Shown here: in pieces, positions 24,489 through 33,190 of the stretch
Position numbering within the stretch: the first letter of the stretch is position 1
Layout of the letters: each line of letters starts with the position of its first letter
DNA from: Angustibacter luteus
GTDB lineage: Bacteria; Actinomycetota; Actinomycetes; Actinomycetales; Angustibacteraceae
NCBI RefSeq assembly: GCF_039541115.1
Contig: NZ_BAABFP010000008.1
Coordinates: 62,001 to 126,000, forward strand
Direction of reading: 5' to 3'
DNA: 64,000 bases
The notes under the pieces: generated by a model
Databases searched by the model: none
What the model saw: only the letters and a program-made list of their open reading frames with translations
What the model was told of the DNA's origin: nothing
Program-made: the position numbers and the translations under genes

Positions 24489-24695
24489 TCACTCCCAGTG
24501 CGGCGGGCGCTGCTCGTGCAGCCACTGCTCGTGCTGGTCACGCTTCTCGTCCCGGTCGGGCGCCTCGCCCCACCCGGCGTCCGTATCGTCCTTGGTCTGC
24601 TCCCCCGCTGACTCGCTCGCGGGGCCGCCGGTCGCCGGGCGGGTGGCCCGGCGTCGGCGCCGGGGGCCCGGCGTCGGCTCCTCGGACGGCGTCAC
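24489..24695 (-). CDS. Small charged protein downstream of the DUF4011 helicase
   Basis: A 68-aa very polar protein with no predicted fold until its C-terminus, which ends DQHEQWLHEQRPPHWE. Its GTG start overlaps the helicase stop by 4 nt, which supports real translation. Small proteins ending in a PPHW motif occur in this position in other actinomycetes as far as I recall. No function is known. Confidence 0.68.
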   Translation of the reverse strand: MTPSEEPTPGPRRRRRATRPATGGPASESAGEQTKDDTDAGWGEAPDRDEKRDQHEQWLHEQRPPHWE

Positions 24696-27600
24696 GACCC
24701 GCCACCCGTGCGTACCCGCGCGATCGCGGCGTCCACGGCAGCGTCGATCCGGCTACCCCGACGGCTGAAGCCGAGCTGCTGACGGGTCAGCGCGGCGACC
24801 TCGTCGTGGGTGCGCAGCAACGTGTCCGAGCAGATCCAGCCGACGACAGCGTCCAGGTCCGCCTCGGTGTAGTCGTCGATGGGCAGCCCGGACGGCACCC
24901 GAGGGCGCGGTCCCACCCGCTGACCGGCCGACGTCCCCGACCCGCCGGGCGCGGGCTCGTCGCCGTCCCACTGCACCTGCGGCCCGGACGGCGCGACCGG
25001 AGCCAGCACCGGCGCCGCCGTCGCGGTGGCCGCCGAGGAGGCCCGGCCCACGGCCGCCCGGATCCGGGCCACCTCGCGCGCCGGGTCGCGGAACACGTCG
25101 GTGGACCACACCCGCAGGTGCCGCCAGCCCAGCCGCTCGAGCTGCTCGCTGCGCAGCCGGTCCCGCTCGCGCGAGCTGGTCACCGCCGCGTAGCCGGGAC
25201 CGTCCGACTCGACGGCCACCAGCAGCGGTCCGCCGACCTCCCCCACCGCGAGGTCGATCCGCGCGTCAGACGCACCGTGCTGCTCGACCACCTGCAGGTC
25301 CTGTCCGCGCAACCGCACGGCCAGGTCCCCGAGCAGCGCGTCCGCATGCGGCGCGTCCGCCTGCGGCGCGTCGCCGAGCGACGTATGCCGCCCGCCATCC
25401 GCAGCCGATTCCGCCGGTGCGGCAACGGTTTCGACCGGGAGCTCACCACCACTGGCCGCGTACGCCAGGTACTCGCGCAGCAGCTTGGCCCCCTCGGCGG
25501 ACAGCCGGGTCGGGTCCAGGTCGGCTGGCCCGAACGAGGCCACCACGGTCATCCGTGCGCGGGCCCGGGTGATCGCCACGTTGAGCCGGCGCTCACCGCC
25601 GGCCTGGTTGAGCGGCCCGAACCGGTGCAGCACCCGGCCGTGCGGCGTCCGCCCGAAGCCGACGCTGAGGATGATCGCGTCCCGCTCGTCGCCCTGCACC
25701 CGCTCCAGGTTCTTCACGAAGAAGCGCTCGCGGCCCGGCGCGGTGAGGAACTCCGCGACGTCGGGGTGCTCGGGCAGGGCCAGCCGCAGCGCGTCGTCCA
25801 GCCGGGCGGCGTGTCGCAGACCCAGGGCGATGACGCCCAGCGACTCGTGCGGGCGGGTGCGGGCGTGCTCGATGACCAGCCGCACCACCTCGGCCACCTC
25901 GGCGTCAGTGCTCTCCACCGACTCGGCGTCGGGCGCGAGCACCCCGCGGCCGTCGACCTCGACGAACGAGAGCACCTGACCCGAACCGGCCGCCGGGAAG
26001 GTCACCAGCGACCCGTCGTACACGTGCTGGTTGGCGAACGAGACGAGCCGCTCGTCCCGGGACCGGTAGTGCCAGCGCAGCTGGGCCACGGGCAGGCTGG
26101 CCGTCAAGGCGTCCAGCACCGACTCGAACCCCTCGGTGTAGGGCTCGTCGGCGTGCGCACCGGCCGCCGCGTCGTCGGGGACGGCGCTGGTGAAGAAGGC
26201 GGTCGGTGGCAGCTGTCGCTCGTCGCCGGCGACGACGACCTGCCGGGCCCGGCTGATCGCGGCCACTGCCTGGGACGGCGGCACCTGGGAAGCCTCGTCG
26301 AACACCACGACGTCGAACTGCTCGCCCGGCGGCAGCACCTGTGACACGACGAGCGGGCTGAGCGCCCAGCAGGGCTTGGCCGCGCCGAGCACGTCTGGTC
26401 CGCCCACCACCAGGTCGCGCAGCGGACGGTGCCGGCGCTGCTTGGCCGCCTCGGCGCGCAGCAGGGCGGCCTGCTCCGGGAACCGGTCCAGCGTCGCCAC
26501 CAGCCGCTCGGCCGTGGCCCGGCGCACCCGCGCCGCCCCGGCGGACAGGTGCTCGCGGTCCGCCGCCGCGAACTCGGCAGCGACCTGGCGCAGCAGGTCG
26601 CCGTCGTGCGCGCCGTACCGCGGGTCGCCGACCGCCAGGTCCTCCAGCACCGACGTCCACCAGACCAGCTCAAGCTCGGCGCCGACGTCCTGCGCCGCGA
26701 CGTCCCGAGCCGCCAGGTCGGCCAGCAGGGGCTCCAGGCCGGCGGCCCGCAGCCGCTCGCGCAGGGCCACCGTCCGCGGGATCACGGGCAGGGACGTCGT
26801 CCGCTCCCCGAGCAGCTCGAGCCGCCCGGCCAGCAGGCCGAGGTCGGTCTCGGCGAGGTCGCCGCCCGCGGGGGTCGTGGCCAGCCGCTCGGCCAGCCAG
26901 GTCATCGGCTCGGCCGCGTCCAGGTAGGCGTGCTCGGCGTCGTCCAGGCCCGCGGGCAGGGCGGGACGCGCGCCGCGGCCGGCCAGCACCTGCCACTCCT
27001 CGCGCTGGCGGTGGGCGAGCTCGAGGGCCGCGTGCAGGTCCGGCGGCGGGGCGCCGGGTCGCAGCAGCCGGCGGGCCGCGCGGGCCAGTCGCCGCCGCTG
27101 CCACCAGCCGAGCTCGATACCTCGCTCGGTTCGCCACTCCCGCGTCGCCGTGGCCGCGACCGCGTCGGCCAGCGACGTGTCGAACACGTTGGGGGAGAAC
27201 ACGTCCAGCGTGCGGCGCACCGAACCGACCAGGCCGAGGTTGCGGCCGAGCTCGGCCATGCTGGCGGCGGGCGGCATGCCCGCCTCGGCCAGCACCGGCG
27301 GGACGACGGACAGCGCGGCGGGCAGGGCCTCCTGGCTCAGCAGGGTGACCTTCTCCAGCGCCTCGCGGGCCTCGTCCGGGGTGCGCAGCAGCGCACCGAA
27401 CCAGGGGTCGTCGTCCGGGGCGGTGCGGAAGGCGCCGAGGCTGGCGGCCTCGCGCAGCTCCTCGCGCAGCGCGTCCAGCTCGGTGCGGTCGAGCGCCTTC
27501 AGCGCCGCGCCGCGCACCCGGACCCGCGAGCGCGGCGCGGGACGGCGGTCGGTCAGCCCGGCGAGGGCCTGCTGGGCGTCGTAGGCGCTGACGTGCCAGG

Positions 27601-28819
27601 GGTCGCGCCCGGCGTGCAGGGCCTGCACGTGCCCGGTCAGCCGGCCGCGCCGCTCGAGTAGGGTCGACGTGACGGCCTCGAGGTCCGGGCGAGGCACCCG
27701 GCCGGCCCGTTCCAGGGTCAACGCGATCTCGCGGGCCACCCGGCGCCGGTTGGTGGCGCCGTCGTGCAGGTCGAGCACGAGGTCGTCGAGCCCGACGGCG
27801 GCCAACCGGGAGAGCACGGCGTCGATGGCTGCGCGCTTCTCGGCGACGAACAGCGTGCGCTTGCCGGCCGCGGCCAGGCTGGCGACGAGGTTGGCGATGG
27901 TCTGGGACTTCCCGGTGCCGGGCGGGCCCTTGACGACCAGGTGCGAGCCGGCCAGGACGGCGTCCACGACCGCCTCCTGGGACGCGTCGGCGTCCAGCAC
28001 GAGGAACTCGGTGCTGGGATCCGCGTCCGCGGGGCCCGGCTGGCCGACCGGGCGGGCGGCCACGGCGGCCAGCGCGCCGGCGTCCCCGGCGAGGGCCGCG
28101 ACGACGTCGTGCCCGGCGAGGGTGTCGCGCTGGGCCTCCAGGTCGGTGACCATCGGCAGGCGGGCGTAGGAGAACGTGCCCACCACCAGTCGGTGCTGCA
28201 CCGAGAACCCCGGGACGTCGCGGCAGGTCTGGGCGACCCGCTCCAGCACCGGGGTCGGGTCGAAGCCGTCGTCGGTCATGGCCAGGTCGGCGATGACGTC
28301 GGCGTCCAGGGTGATCCCGTACTCGGACGCGAGGAAGTGCACCAGCACGGGGTTGAGCTCGGCGGCCGGCCCCAGGTCGACGTCGAAGTCCTCCCCCGCC
28401 GCGCCGCGGGGTCGCAGCTCGCACGAGCGCAGCAGCACCGGCGCGGCCGGCGGGCGCGAGGCGTCGGGCGCGCTCCAGGTAGCCATGCCGACGGCGAGCC
28501 AGCCGGCCGCGATGCCGCGCTCCTCGGCGAGCTCGGTGGTCTTGGCGCGGATCGCGCGGGCCCGCCGGCGGCTGTCGGCGAGCGACCCGGGTTCGCGGAT
28601 GAGGGTGGACAGCCTCGTCGGACGCCCGGCCAGCAGCATCGCCAGACCGCTGGGGTGGGCGTTGGTCAGGTCGAGGGTGCCGACCGTGAGGTCGCGGTAC
28701 CACAGGAGCGTGTTGCGCCCGCCGAGGTCGACCAGCTCACGCGCCCAGGCGTCGACGGCGTCCCGGACCCGCTGCTCACGGGAGGGGGCTGGTGCGTCCT
28801 GGGAGTCGGCTTCGGTCAC
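24692..28819 (-). CDS. DUF4011 superfamily-1 helicase with C-terminal Vsr-like domain
   Basis: A 1375-aa protein. Order: N-terminal DUF4011 region (about 20-270), a P-loop ATPase with Walker A GPPGTGKS (298-305), Walker B VVFDEAS near 836, helicase motifs GDERQLPPTAFF and HYRSRDERLVSFAN, motif V/VI region QGDERDAIILSVGFGRTPHG and NVAITRARARM, then a Vsr/DUF559-like nuclease-fold domain near 1190-1270 (LVAVESDGPGY...LRSEQLERLGW...VFRDPAREV) and a DUF3320-like tail. Members are suspected of nucleic-acid defence or repair. GTG start. It is followed by a coupled 68-aa gene and preceded by a structured leader. Confidence 0.9.
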   Translation of the reverse strand: MTEADSQDAPAPSREQRVRDAVDAWARELVDLGGRNTLLWYRDLTVGTLDLTNAHPSGLAMLLAGRPTRLSTLIREPGSLADSRRRARAIRAKTTELAEERGIAAGWLAVGMATWSAPDASRPPAAPVLLRSCELRPRGAAGEDFDVDLGPAAELNPVLVHFLASEYGITLDADVIADLAMTDDGFDPTPVLERVAQTCRDVPGFSVQHRLVVGTFSYARLPMVTDLEAQRDTLAGHDVVAALAGDAGALAAVAARPVGQPGPADADPSTEFLVLDADASQEAVVDAVLAGSHLVVKGPPGTGKSQTIANLVASLAAAGKRTLFVAEKRAAIDAVLSRLAAVGLDDLVLDLHDGATNRRRVAREIALTLERAGRVPRPDLEAVTSTLLERRGRLTGHVQALHAGRDPWHVSAYDAQQALAGLTDRRPAPRSRVRVRGAALKALDRTELDALREELREAASLGAFRTAPDDDPWFGALLRTPDEAREALEKVTLLSQEALPAALSVVPPVLAEAGMPPAASMAELGRNLGLVGSVRRTLDVFSPNVFDTSLADAVAATATREWRTERGIELGWWQRRRLARAARRLLRPGAPPPDLHAALELAHRQREEWQVLAGRGARPALPAGLDDAEHAYLDAAEPMTWLAERLATTPAGGDLAETDLGLLAGRLELLGERTTSLPVIPRTVALRERLRAAGLEPLLADLAARDVAAQDVGAELELVWWTSVLEDLAVGDPRYGAHDGDLLRQVAAEFAAADREHLSAGAARVRRATAERLVATLDRFPEQAALLRAEAAKQRRHRPLRDLVVGGPDVLGAAKPCWALSPLVVSQVLPPGEQFDVVVFDEASQVPPSQAVAAISRARQVVVAGDERQLPPTAFFTSAVPDDAAAGAHADEPYTEGFESVLDALTASLPVAQLRWHYRSRDERLVSFANQHVYDGSLVTFPAAGSGQVLSFVEVDGRGVLAPDAESVESTDAEVAEVVRLVIEHARTRPHESLGVIALGLRHAARLDDALRLALPEHPDVAEFLTAPGRERFFVKNLERVQGDERDAIILSVGFGRTPHGRVLHRFGPLNQAGGERRLNVAITRARARMTVVASFGPADLDPTRLSAEGAKLLREYLAYAASGGELPVETVAAPAESAADGGRHTSLGDAPQADAPHADALLGDLAVRLRGQDLQVVEQHGASDARIDLAVGEVGGPLLVAVESDGPGYAAVTSSRERDRLRSEQLERLGWRHLRVWSTDVFRDPAREVARIRAAVGRASSAATATAAPVLAPVAPSGPQVQWDGDEPAPGGSGTSAGQRVGPRPRVPSGLPIDDYTEADLDAVVGWICSDTLLRTHDEVAALTRQQLGFSRRGSRIDAAVDAAIARVRTGGGS

Positions 28820-29169
28820 CGCCCTACGCTAACCGCCGCCCTCACCGGGGCCGTCCGCGCCGCGCCCCGAAGGGGTCCGCGCCGGGAAAAGTCCCGGGAC
28901 ATGGTTGACGGTGTGCACCGCGCAGGGGGGGCAAGCGGTGCACACCGTCGAGTGACAGCATGCGACACCATCCGTTGCAGCGTCAAGCAGATCGCTGAGA
29001 CTGTGACGCGTTTCGTCGTCCGAACCCACGAGGTCGACGGTTTTGGCCCGACTTTGCCACGAATTTCGCGGTCGGAACCACAAACCCTCCGTCACCCGAA
29101 CGGCGTAACGTCGCCGCGCGGACGGGGCCGGGTGGGCGTACAAGACCCCGAACGGGGAGAATCGACGAC
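28820..29169. other. Divergent intergenic region, 350 bp
   Basis: This gap separates the divergent helicase and geranylgeranyl-reductase-like genes. It contains a perfect 15-bp inverted repeat (28907-28949), a GTCCCGGGAC palindrome (28891-28900), a CCCC-TTCG-GGG hairpin near 28867-28877, and a candidate minus-strand promoter (28957-28986). For the plus strand a TAACGT hexamer at 29106-29111 could be the -10 of the reductase. I see no convincing protein gene. Confidence 0.6.
28907..28949 (-). ncRNA. Leader hairpin with C7 loop upstream of the helicase gene
   Basis: Perfect arms of 15 bp (28907-28921 and 28935-28949, core GGTGTGCACC) enclose a 13-nt loop which on the minus strand contains seven consecutive C. 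A candidate promoter, TTGACG (28981-28986) and CATGCT (28957-28962) with an 18-bp spacer, would start the transcript right at this hairpin. C-rich loops are typical of the actinobacterial 6C small RNA, but that class has two such hairpins and only one is seen. Could also be a DNA operator. Confidence 0.45.
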
Positions 29170-30417
29170 GTGACCACCCCCGCCCAGGTTCCCGCGCACG
29201 CTGAGGTGCTCGTCGTCGGCGCCGGTCCGGCCGGGTCCGCCGCGGCCGCGTGGGCGGCCCGCGCGGGCCGCGACGTGGTGCTGGCCGACAAGCACACGTT
29301 CCCGCGGGACAAGGCGTGCGGCGACGGCCTCACCCCCCGAGCGATCGCCGAGCTGCGCCGGCTGGGCCTGGGCGACTGGCTGGCCGGGCGCACCGTGAAC
29401 TGGGGCCTGCGGGCGCACGGGTTCGGCCAGGAGCTGTTCCTGCCCTGGCCGGGCGGCAGCCTGCCCGCGTACGGCAGCGCCGTGCCGCGCACCGAGCTCG
29501 ACCACACGATCCGGCAGGTAGCGCTGGACAGCGGCGCGCAGCCGCTGGACGACGCCCGCGCCGTAGACGTGGAGCGGGACGGCGAGCGGGTGTCAGGCGT
29601 GGTGTTCCGGCGGCGCAACCAGACCTTCACGGTGACCTGCGACCGGCTGGTCGTCGCGGACGGCGCGCGCTCCCAGCTCGGCCGCGTCCTGGGCCGCGAG
29701 TGGCACCGCAGCACCGCCTACGGGGTCGCGATCCGCGGCTACATCAAGTCCGCCCGCGCGGACGACCCGTGGATCAGCTCGCACCTGGAGCTGCGCGGCG
29801 CCGACCGCGAGATCCTGTCCGGCTACGGCTGGGTGTTCCCGCTCGGCGACGGCGAGGTGAACATCGGCGTCGGCACGCTCGCGACGTCCCGCCGCCCGGC
29901 GGACGTCGCGCTGCGCGGGCTCCTCGACGTCTACACCGCCCAGCGCCGGGAGGACTGGGGCCTGGTCGGCGACGTCCGGGCGCCCTGGTCGGCGTTGCTG
30001 CCGATGGGCGGCGCGGTGTCCGGGGTGGCCGGTCCGAACTGGGGCTTCGTCGGTGACGCCGCCGGGTGCGTGAACCCGCTGAACGGCGAGGGCATCGACT
30101 ACGGGCTGGAGACCGGCCGGCTGCTGGCCGAGCTGATCGAGTCCGGCCAGCCGCTGGACCGGGCCTGGCCGCAGACCCTGCGCAGGCACTACGGCGAGGC
30201 GTTCTCGATCGCGCGCCGGCTGGCCGGACTGCTGACCGTGCCCGGCCTGCTGCCGGCCGCGGGGCCACTGGGCATGCGGTCGCGCTCGCTGATGACGCTC
30301 GCGCTGCGACTGATGGGCAACCTCGTCCAGCCCGAGGACGCGGACGTCGTCGCGAGGCTGTGGCGGCTGGCCGGCCGGACCTCCACCCACCTGGACGCCC
30401 GCCCGCCCTTCAGCTGA
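29170..30417 (+). CDS. Geranylgeranyl reductase family flavoprotein (MenJ-like)
   Basis: A 415-aa FAD-dependent reductase. VLVVGAGPAGSAAAAWAARAG is the FAD Rossmann motif, FPRDKACGDGLTPRAI is the family signature next to the flavin, and GFVGDAAGCVNPLNGEGIDYGLETGRLLAE is the second FAD motif. Relatives reduce the isoprenoid chain of menaquinone (MenJ) or archaeal lipids. In many actinomycetes this gene lies by nuo genes; here it stands alone before an efflux operon. GTG start after GGGGAGAA. Confidence 0.92.
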   Translation: MTTPAQVPAHAEVLVVGAGPAGSAAAAWAARAGRDVVLADKHTFPRDKACGDGLTPRAIAELRRLGLGDWLAGRTVNWGLRAHGFGQELFLPWPGGSLPAYGSAVPRTELDHTIRQVALDSGAQPLDDARAVDVERDGERVSGVVFRRRNQTFTVTCDRLVVADGARSQLGRVLGREWHRSTAYGVAIRGYIKSARADDPWISSHLELRGADREILSGYGWVFPLGDGEVNIGVGTLATSRRPADVALRGLLDVYTAQRREDWGLVGDVRAPWSALLPMGGAVSGVAGPNWGFVGDAAGCVNPLNGEGIDYGLETGRLLAELIESGQPLDRAWPQTLRRHYGEAFSIARRLAGLLTVPGLLPAAGPLGMRSRSLMTLALRLMGNLVQPEDADVVARLWRLAGRTSTHLDARPPFS

Positions 30418-30536
30418 CCCCACCCAGCCCCGCCCCTCCCAGCCCCGCCCCCTCCCAGCCCCGCCCCCACCCGCTTCCGCCACCCAGGCCGGTTTCCGCC
30501 ACTCAGGCCGGTTTCCGACGTCCCGAACCGGCTTGG
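30417..30536 (+). repeat. C-rich tandem repeats and hairpin after the reductase gene
   Basis: First come three loose copies of a CCCAGCCCCGCCCC unit (30424-30470), then two 19-bp copies with core CAGGCCGGTTTCCG (30475-30513), then GCCGGTT (30507-30513) facing AACCGGC (30526-30532) across 12 nt, extended by three further pairs. The last hairpin is a plausible terminator for the reductase gene. Nothing coding is seen. Confidence 0.6.
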
Positions 30537-30553
30537 ACGGCGGACCCGCGGCC

Positions 30554-30603
30554 TTAGTTGACGTATGCAACCTTCTTACATATGGTTGCTATCTATCAAC
30601 TAA
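30554..30603 (+). promoter_or_regulatory. Promoter and MarR-type operators of the efflux operon
   Basis: A good promoter, -35 TTGACG (30558-30563), 17-bp spacer, -10 TATGGT (30581-30586), is embedded in nested inverted repeats: TTAGTTGA (30554-30561) with TCAACTAA (30596-30603), and GCAACC with GGTTGC inside. Read another way it holds two GTTG-N7/8-CAAC sites (30557-30571 and 30585-30600), one on the -35 and one over the -10 and start. One or both MarR proteins of the operon are the likely ligands. Confidence 0.8.
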
Positions 30604-30618
30604 GCCTCAGGAGCAGCC

Positions 30619-32244
30619 TTGAGTACCACCACGTCCGCCCCGGCCAGCGACGTCGAGCACGAGCCCGCGTCGGGCGCCCCCGCCATGACCCACGGCGAGG
30701 TCCTCGAGGCCCTGTCCGGGCTGCTGCTCGGCATGCTGGTCGCGATCCTGTCGAGCACGGTCGTCTCGACCTCCCTGCCCAAGATCATCGGCGACCTCGG
30801 TGGCGGCCAGTCCGCCTTCACCTGGGTCGTCACGGCCACGCTGCTGGCGACCACGGTCAGCACGCCGATCTGGGGCAAGTTCGCGGACCTGTTCAACCGC
30901 AAGCTGCTCCTGCAGACCTCGCTGTTCGTGTTCGTGCTGGGTTCGGCGCTGGCCGGCTTCTCGCAGAGCTCCGGGCAGCTCATCACGTTCCGCGTCCTGC
31001 AGGGCCTCGGCGCCGGCGGCCTGACCGCCCTGTCGCAGGTCGTGCTGGCCGACATCATCAGCCCCCGCGAGCGCGGCCGGTACATGGGCTACCTCGGCGC
31101 CGTGATGGCGGTCGGCACCGTGGGCGGTCCGCTGCTCGGCGGCGTCGTCACCGACGGCATCGGCTGGCGGTGGAACTTCTTCATCGGCATCCCGCTGGCC
31201 GCCGTCGCCATCGCGGTCATCCAGAAGACCCTGCACCTGGCCCCGCGAGCCCGTCGGGAGAACGTCCGGATCGACTACCTCGGCACCGCGTTGATCGCCG
31301 GCTCGGTCAGCCTGCTGCTGATCTGGGTCACGCTGGCCGGCGACCACTTCGACTGGGTCTCGCCGACCTCGGCCCTGATGGTCGGTGGCAGCCTGCTGAT
31401 GGGCGTGCTGCTGGTGCTCGTCGAGCGCCGCGCCGCCGAGCCCGTGCTCCCCATGAGCCTGTTCAGGAACCGCACCATCGCCCTGGCGCTGGTCGCCAGC
31501 GTCGCCGTTGGCGTCGCGATGTTCGGCACCTCGGTGTTCCTCAGCCAGTACATGCAGCTCGCGCGGGGCAAGACCCCCACCGTGTCCGGCCTGCTCACCA
31601 TCCCGATGATGGTCGGGCTGCTCGTCTCCTCCACGATCGTCGGCCAGCTGATCAGCCGGACCGGCATCTGGAAGCGCTACATGGTGACCGGCGCGGTGGT
31701 GCTGACCGTCGGCCTGGCCCTGATGGGGACCGTGCGCTACGACACCGCGTGGTGGGAGCTGGCGGTGTTCATGGCGCTCGTCGGCATGGGCATCGGCATG
31801 GTGATGCAGAACCTCGTGCTCGTCGTCCAGAACGTGCTGCCGCCGCGGCAGATGGGGTCCGGTAGCGCCTCGGTCGCGTTCTTCCGCAGCCTGGGTGGGG
31901 CCATCGGCGTCTCGGCGATGGGCGCCCTGCTGGCGCACCGGGTGACCGCGCTCGTCACCGAGGGGCTGGCCGCGCTCGGCGTGCAGGGCAACGGGTCCGG
32001 CGCGCTGCCGAACCTCGCGACACTGCCCGCGCCGGTGCGCGCCGTCGTGGAGTCCGCGTACGGCGAGGGCGTCGGTGACGTGTTCCTGGCTGCGGTACCG
32101 CTGGGCGTCATCGCACTGATCGCCATCGCGTTCCTGCCCAACCGCCCGCTCGGCACCCAGTCCGCCTCCGAGCAGCTGGCCGAGGAGGAGCTGGCCGCCG
32201 CCGGGATGGGGGTCGACCCCGAGCACGCTGGGGCCGGCCGATGA
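30619..32244 (+). CDS. DHA2-family MFS multidrug efflux transporter
   Basis: A 541-aa drug/proton antiporter with about 14 TM helices (EmrB/QacA type). Motif A-like GKFADLFNRKLLL follows helix 2, and motif C-like GTVGGPLLGGVVTDGIGWRWNFFIGIP is present. TTG start with AGGAG five bases before it; TTG matches the annotated frame and family length. The stop overlaps the first MarR gene (ATGA), giving a self-regulated efflux operon. The drug is unknown. Confidence 0.93.
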   Translation: MSTTTSAPASDVEHEPASGAPAMTHGEVLEALSGLLLGMLVAILSSTVVSTSLPKIIGDLGGGQSAFTWVVTATLLATTVSTPIWGKFADLFNRKLLLQTSLFVFVLGSALAGFSQSSGQLITFRVLQGLGAGGLTALSQVVLADIISPRERGRYMGYLGAVMAVGTVGGPLLGGVVTDGIGWRWNFFIGIPLAAVAIAVIQKTLHLAPRARRENVRIDYLGTALIAGSVSLLLIWVTLAGDHFDWVSPTSALMVGGSLLMGVLLVLVERRAAEPVLPMSLFRNRTIALALVASVAVGVAMFGTSVFLSQYMQLARGKTPTVSGLLTIPMMVGLLVSSTIVGQLISRTGIWKRYMVTGAVVLTVGLALMGTVRYDTAWWELAVFMALVGMGIGMVMQNLVLVVQNVLPPRQMGSGSASVAFFRSLGGAIGVSAMGALLAHRVTALVTEGLAALGVQGNGSGALPNLATLPAPVRAVVESAYGEGVGDVFLAAVPLGVIALIAIAFLPNRPLGTQSASEQLAEEELAAAGMGVDPEHAGAGR

Positions 32245-32708
32245 GCCCGCTCGAGCCGGCGGACCGGGTGCTGACCACCCTGCGCGAGCTGCTGCTGCGG
32301 GCCCGCCGGGTCAAGGCGCAGGAGGCGACCGCGGTGCACCCGGCCCTGCACGGCGGTCCGTGGACGTTGCTGGTCCGGCTGATCGAGGACGGCCCGACCC
32401 GGGCGTGCACGATCGCCCAGCGGCTGGAGGTCCCGCCCAGCGTGGTCACCCGGCAGGCCGACGAGCTGGCCGCGCTGGGCCTGCTGGAGCGGCGGGTCGA
32501 CCCCACGGACGGGCGGGCCCGGCTGCTCGCCGCGACCGACGACGCCCGGCACCGCTGCGGTGACGAGCCGCGTCCGTACGGCCGGTTGGTCCGGAGCGCG
32601 CTGGCCGGGTGGGAGCCACGGGACGTCGAGACGCTGGCAGGTCTGCTGGAGCGACTCTCGCGGGTGCTCGAGCCGGCGGACGAGCCGGTGGACGTCGCCT
32701 GCCCGTGA
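32241..32708 (+). CDS. MarR-family regulator 1
   Basis: A 155-aa winged-helix repressor. The recognition region is CTIAQRLEVPPSVVTRQADELAALGLLERRVDPTDGRARLL, with the conserved D-x-R-A-R wing. It overlaps the MFS gene and shares one base with the next MarR gene (TGATG). Two MarR paralogues in a row may heterodimerise or sense different ligands. Confidence 0.88.
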   Translation: MSPLEPADRVLTTLRELLLRARRVKAQEATAVHPALHGGPWTLLVRLIEDGPTRACTIAQRLEVPPSVVTRQADELAALGLLERRVDPTDGRARLLAATDDARHRCGDEPRPYGRLVRSALAGWEPRDVETLAGLLERLSRVLEPADEPVDVACP

Positions 32709-33190
32709 TGGTCCACACTGCCCAGATGAGCGAGACCAGGCCCAGCAGCCGGGCTACGGACGAGGACGTGCGCCGGATCCAGCTCGAGCTGGGCGTGCTC
32801 ATCTCGCACGCCCGCCGCTCGATCCGCGAGGCCGCGACCTTCGTCCACCCGGACCTGCAGTCCTCGGGCTACGCGATCTTGTTCCACCTCGTCCAGGAGG
32901 GCCCGACGCTGGCCCGCGGGCTGGCGGAGTCGTTCGGCCTGGACAAGGCCGCGATCAGCCGGCAGGTGGCCCAGCTCGAGCAGCTCGGGTTGATCGCCCG
33001 GACGCCGCACCCCGTCGACGGCCGGGCGCAGCTGCTCACCGTCACCGACGAGGGACGGCGACGCTGCGCCGACGACATCGACCGCCGGGCCGCCATCCTC
33101 CGCTCGCACCTGAGCAGCTGGTCGGGCGCGGACCTGCGCTCGCTCGGTGAGCTGCTCGGCCGGCTGAACGGCTCGGTCACGCGCCCCTGA
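32708..33190 (+). CDS. MarR-family regulator 2
   Basis: A 160-aa winged-helix regulator, with LARGLAESFGLDKAAISRQVAQLEQLGLIARTPHPVDGRAQLLTVT as helix-turn-helix and wing. The ATG at 32708 shares its A with the previous stop, favouring coupling; an ATG at 32726 is the alternative. It ends overlapping the 3' end of the convergent DUF6295 gene by 14 bp. It is a diverged paralogue of its neighbour. Confidence 0.88.
   Translation: MVHTAQMSETRPSSRATDEDVRRIQLELGVLISHARRSIREAATFVHPDLQSSGYAILFHLVQEGPTLARGLAESFGLDKAAISRQVAQLEQLGLIARTPHPVDGRAQLLTVTDEGRRRCADDIDRRAAILRSHLSSWSGADLRSLGELLGRLNGSVTRP

Noticed and set aside
28907-28949. Assignment as a full 6C RNA
   Set aside because: The class has two C6-loop hairpins; only one is seen here.
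28829-29143. A 104-codon minus-strand frame with a Cys-rich segment (CCHSTVCTACPPCAVHTV)
   Set aside because: The Cys-rich part arises from translating the perfect 15-bp hairpin; third-position GC is low and no convincing start site is present.
30424-30470. C-rich repeats as part of a gene
   Set aside because: No start, no continuing frame and it follows a stop codon.
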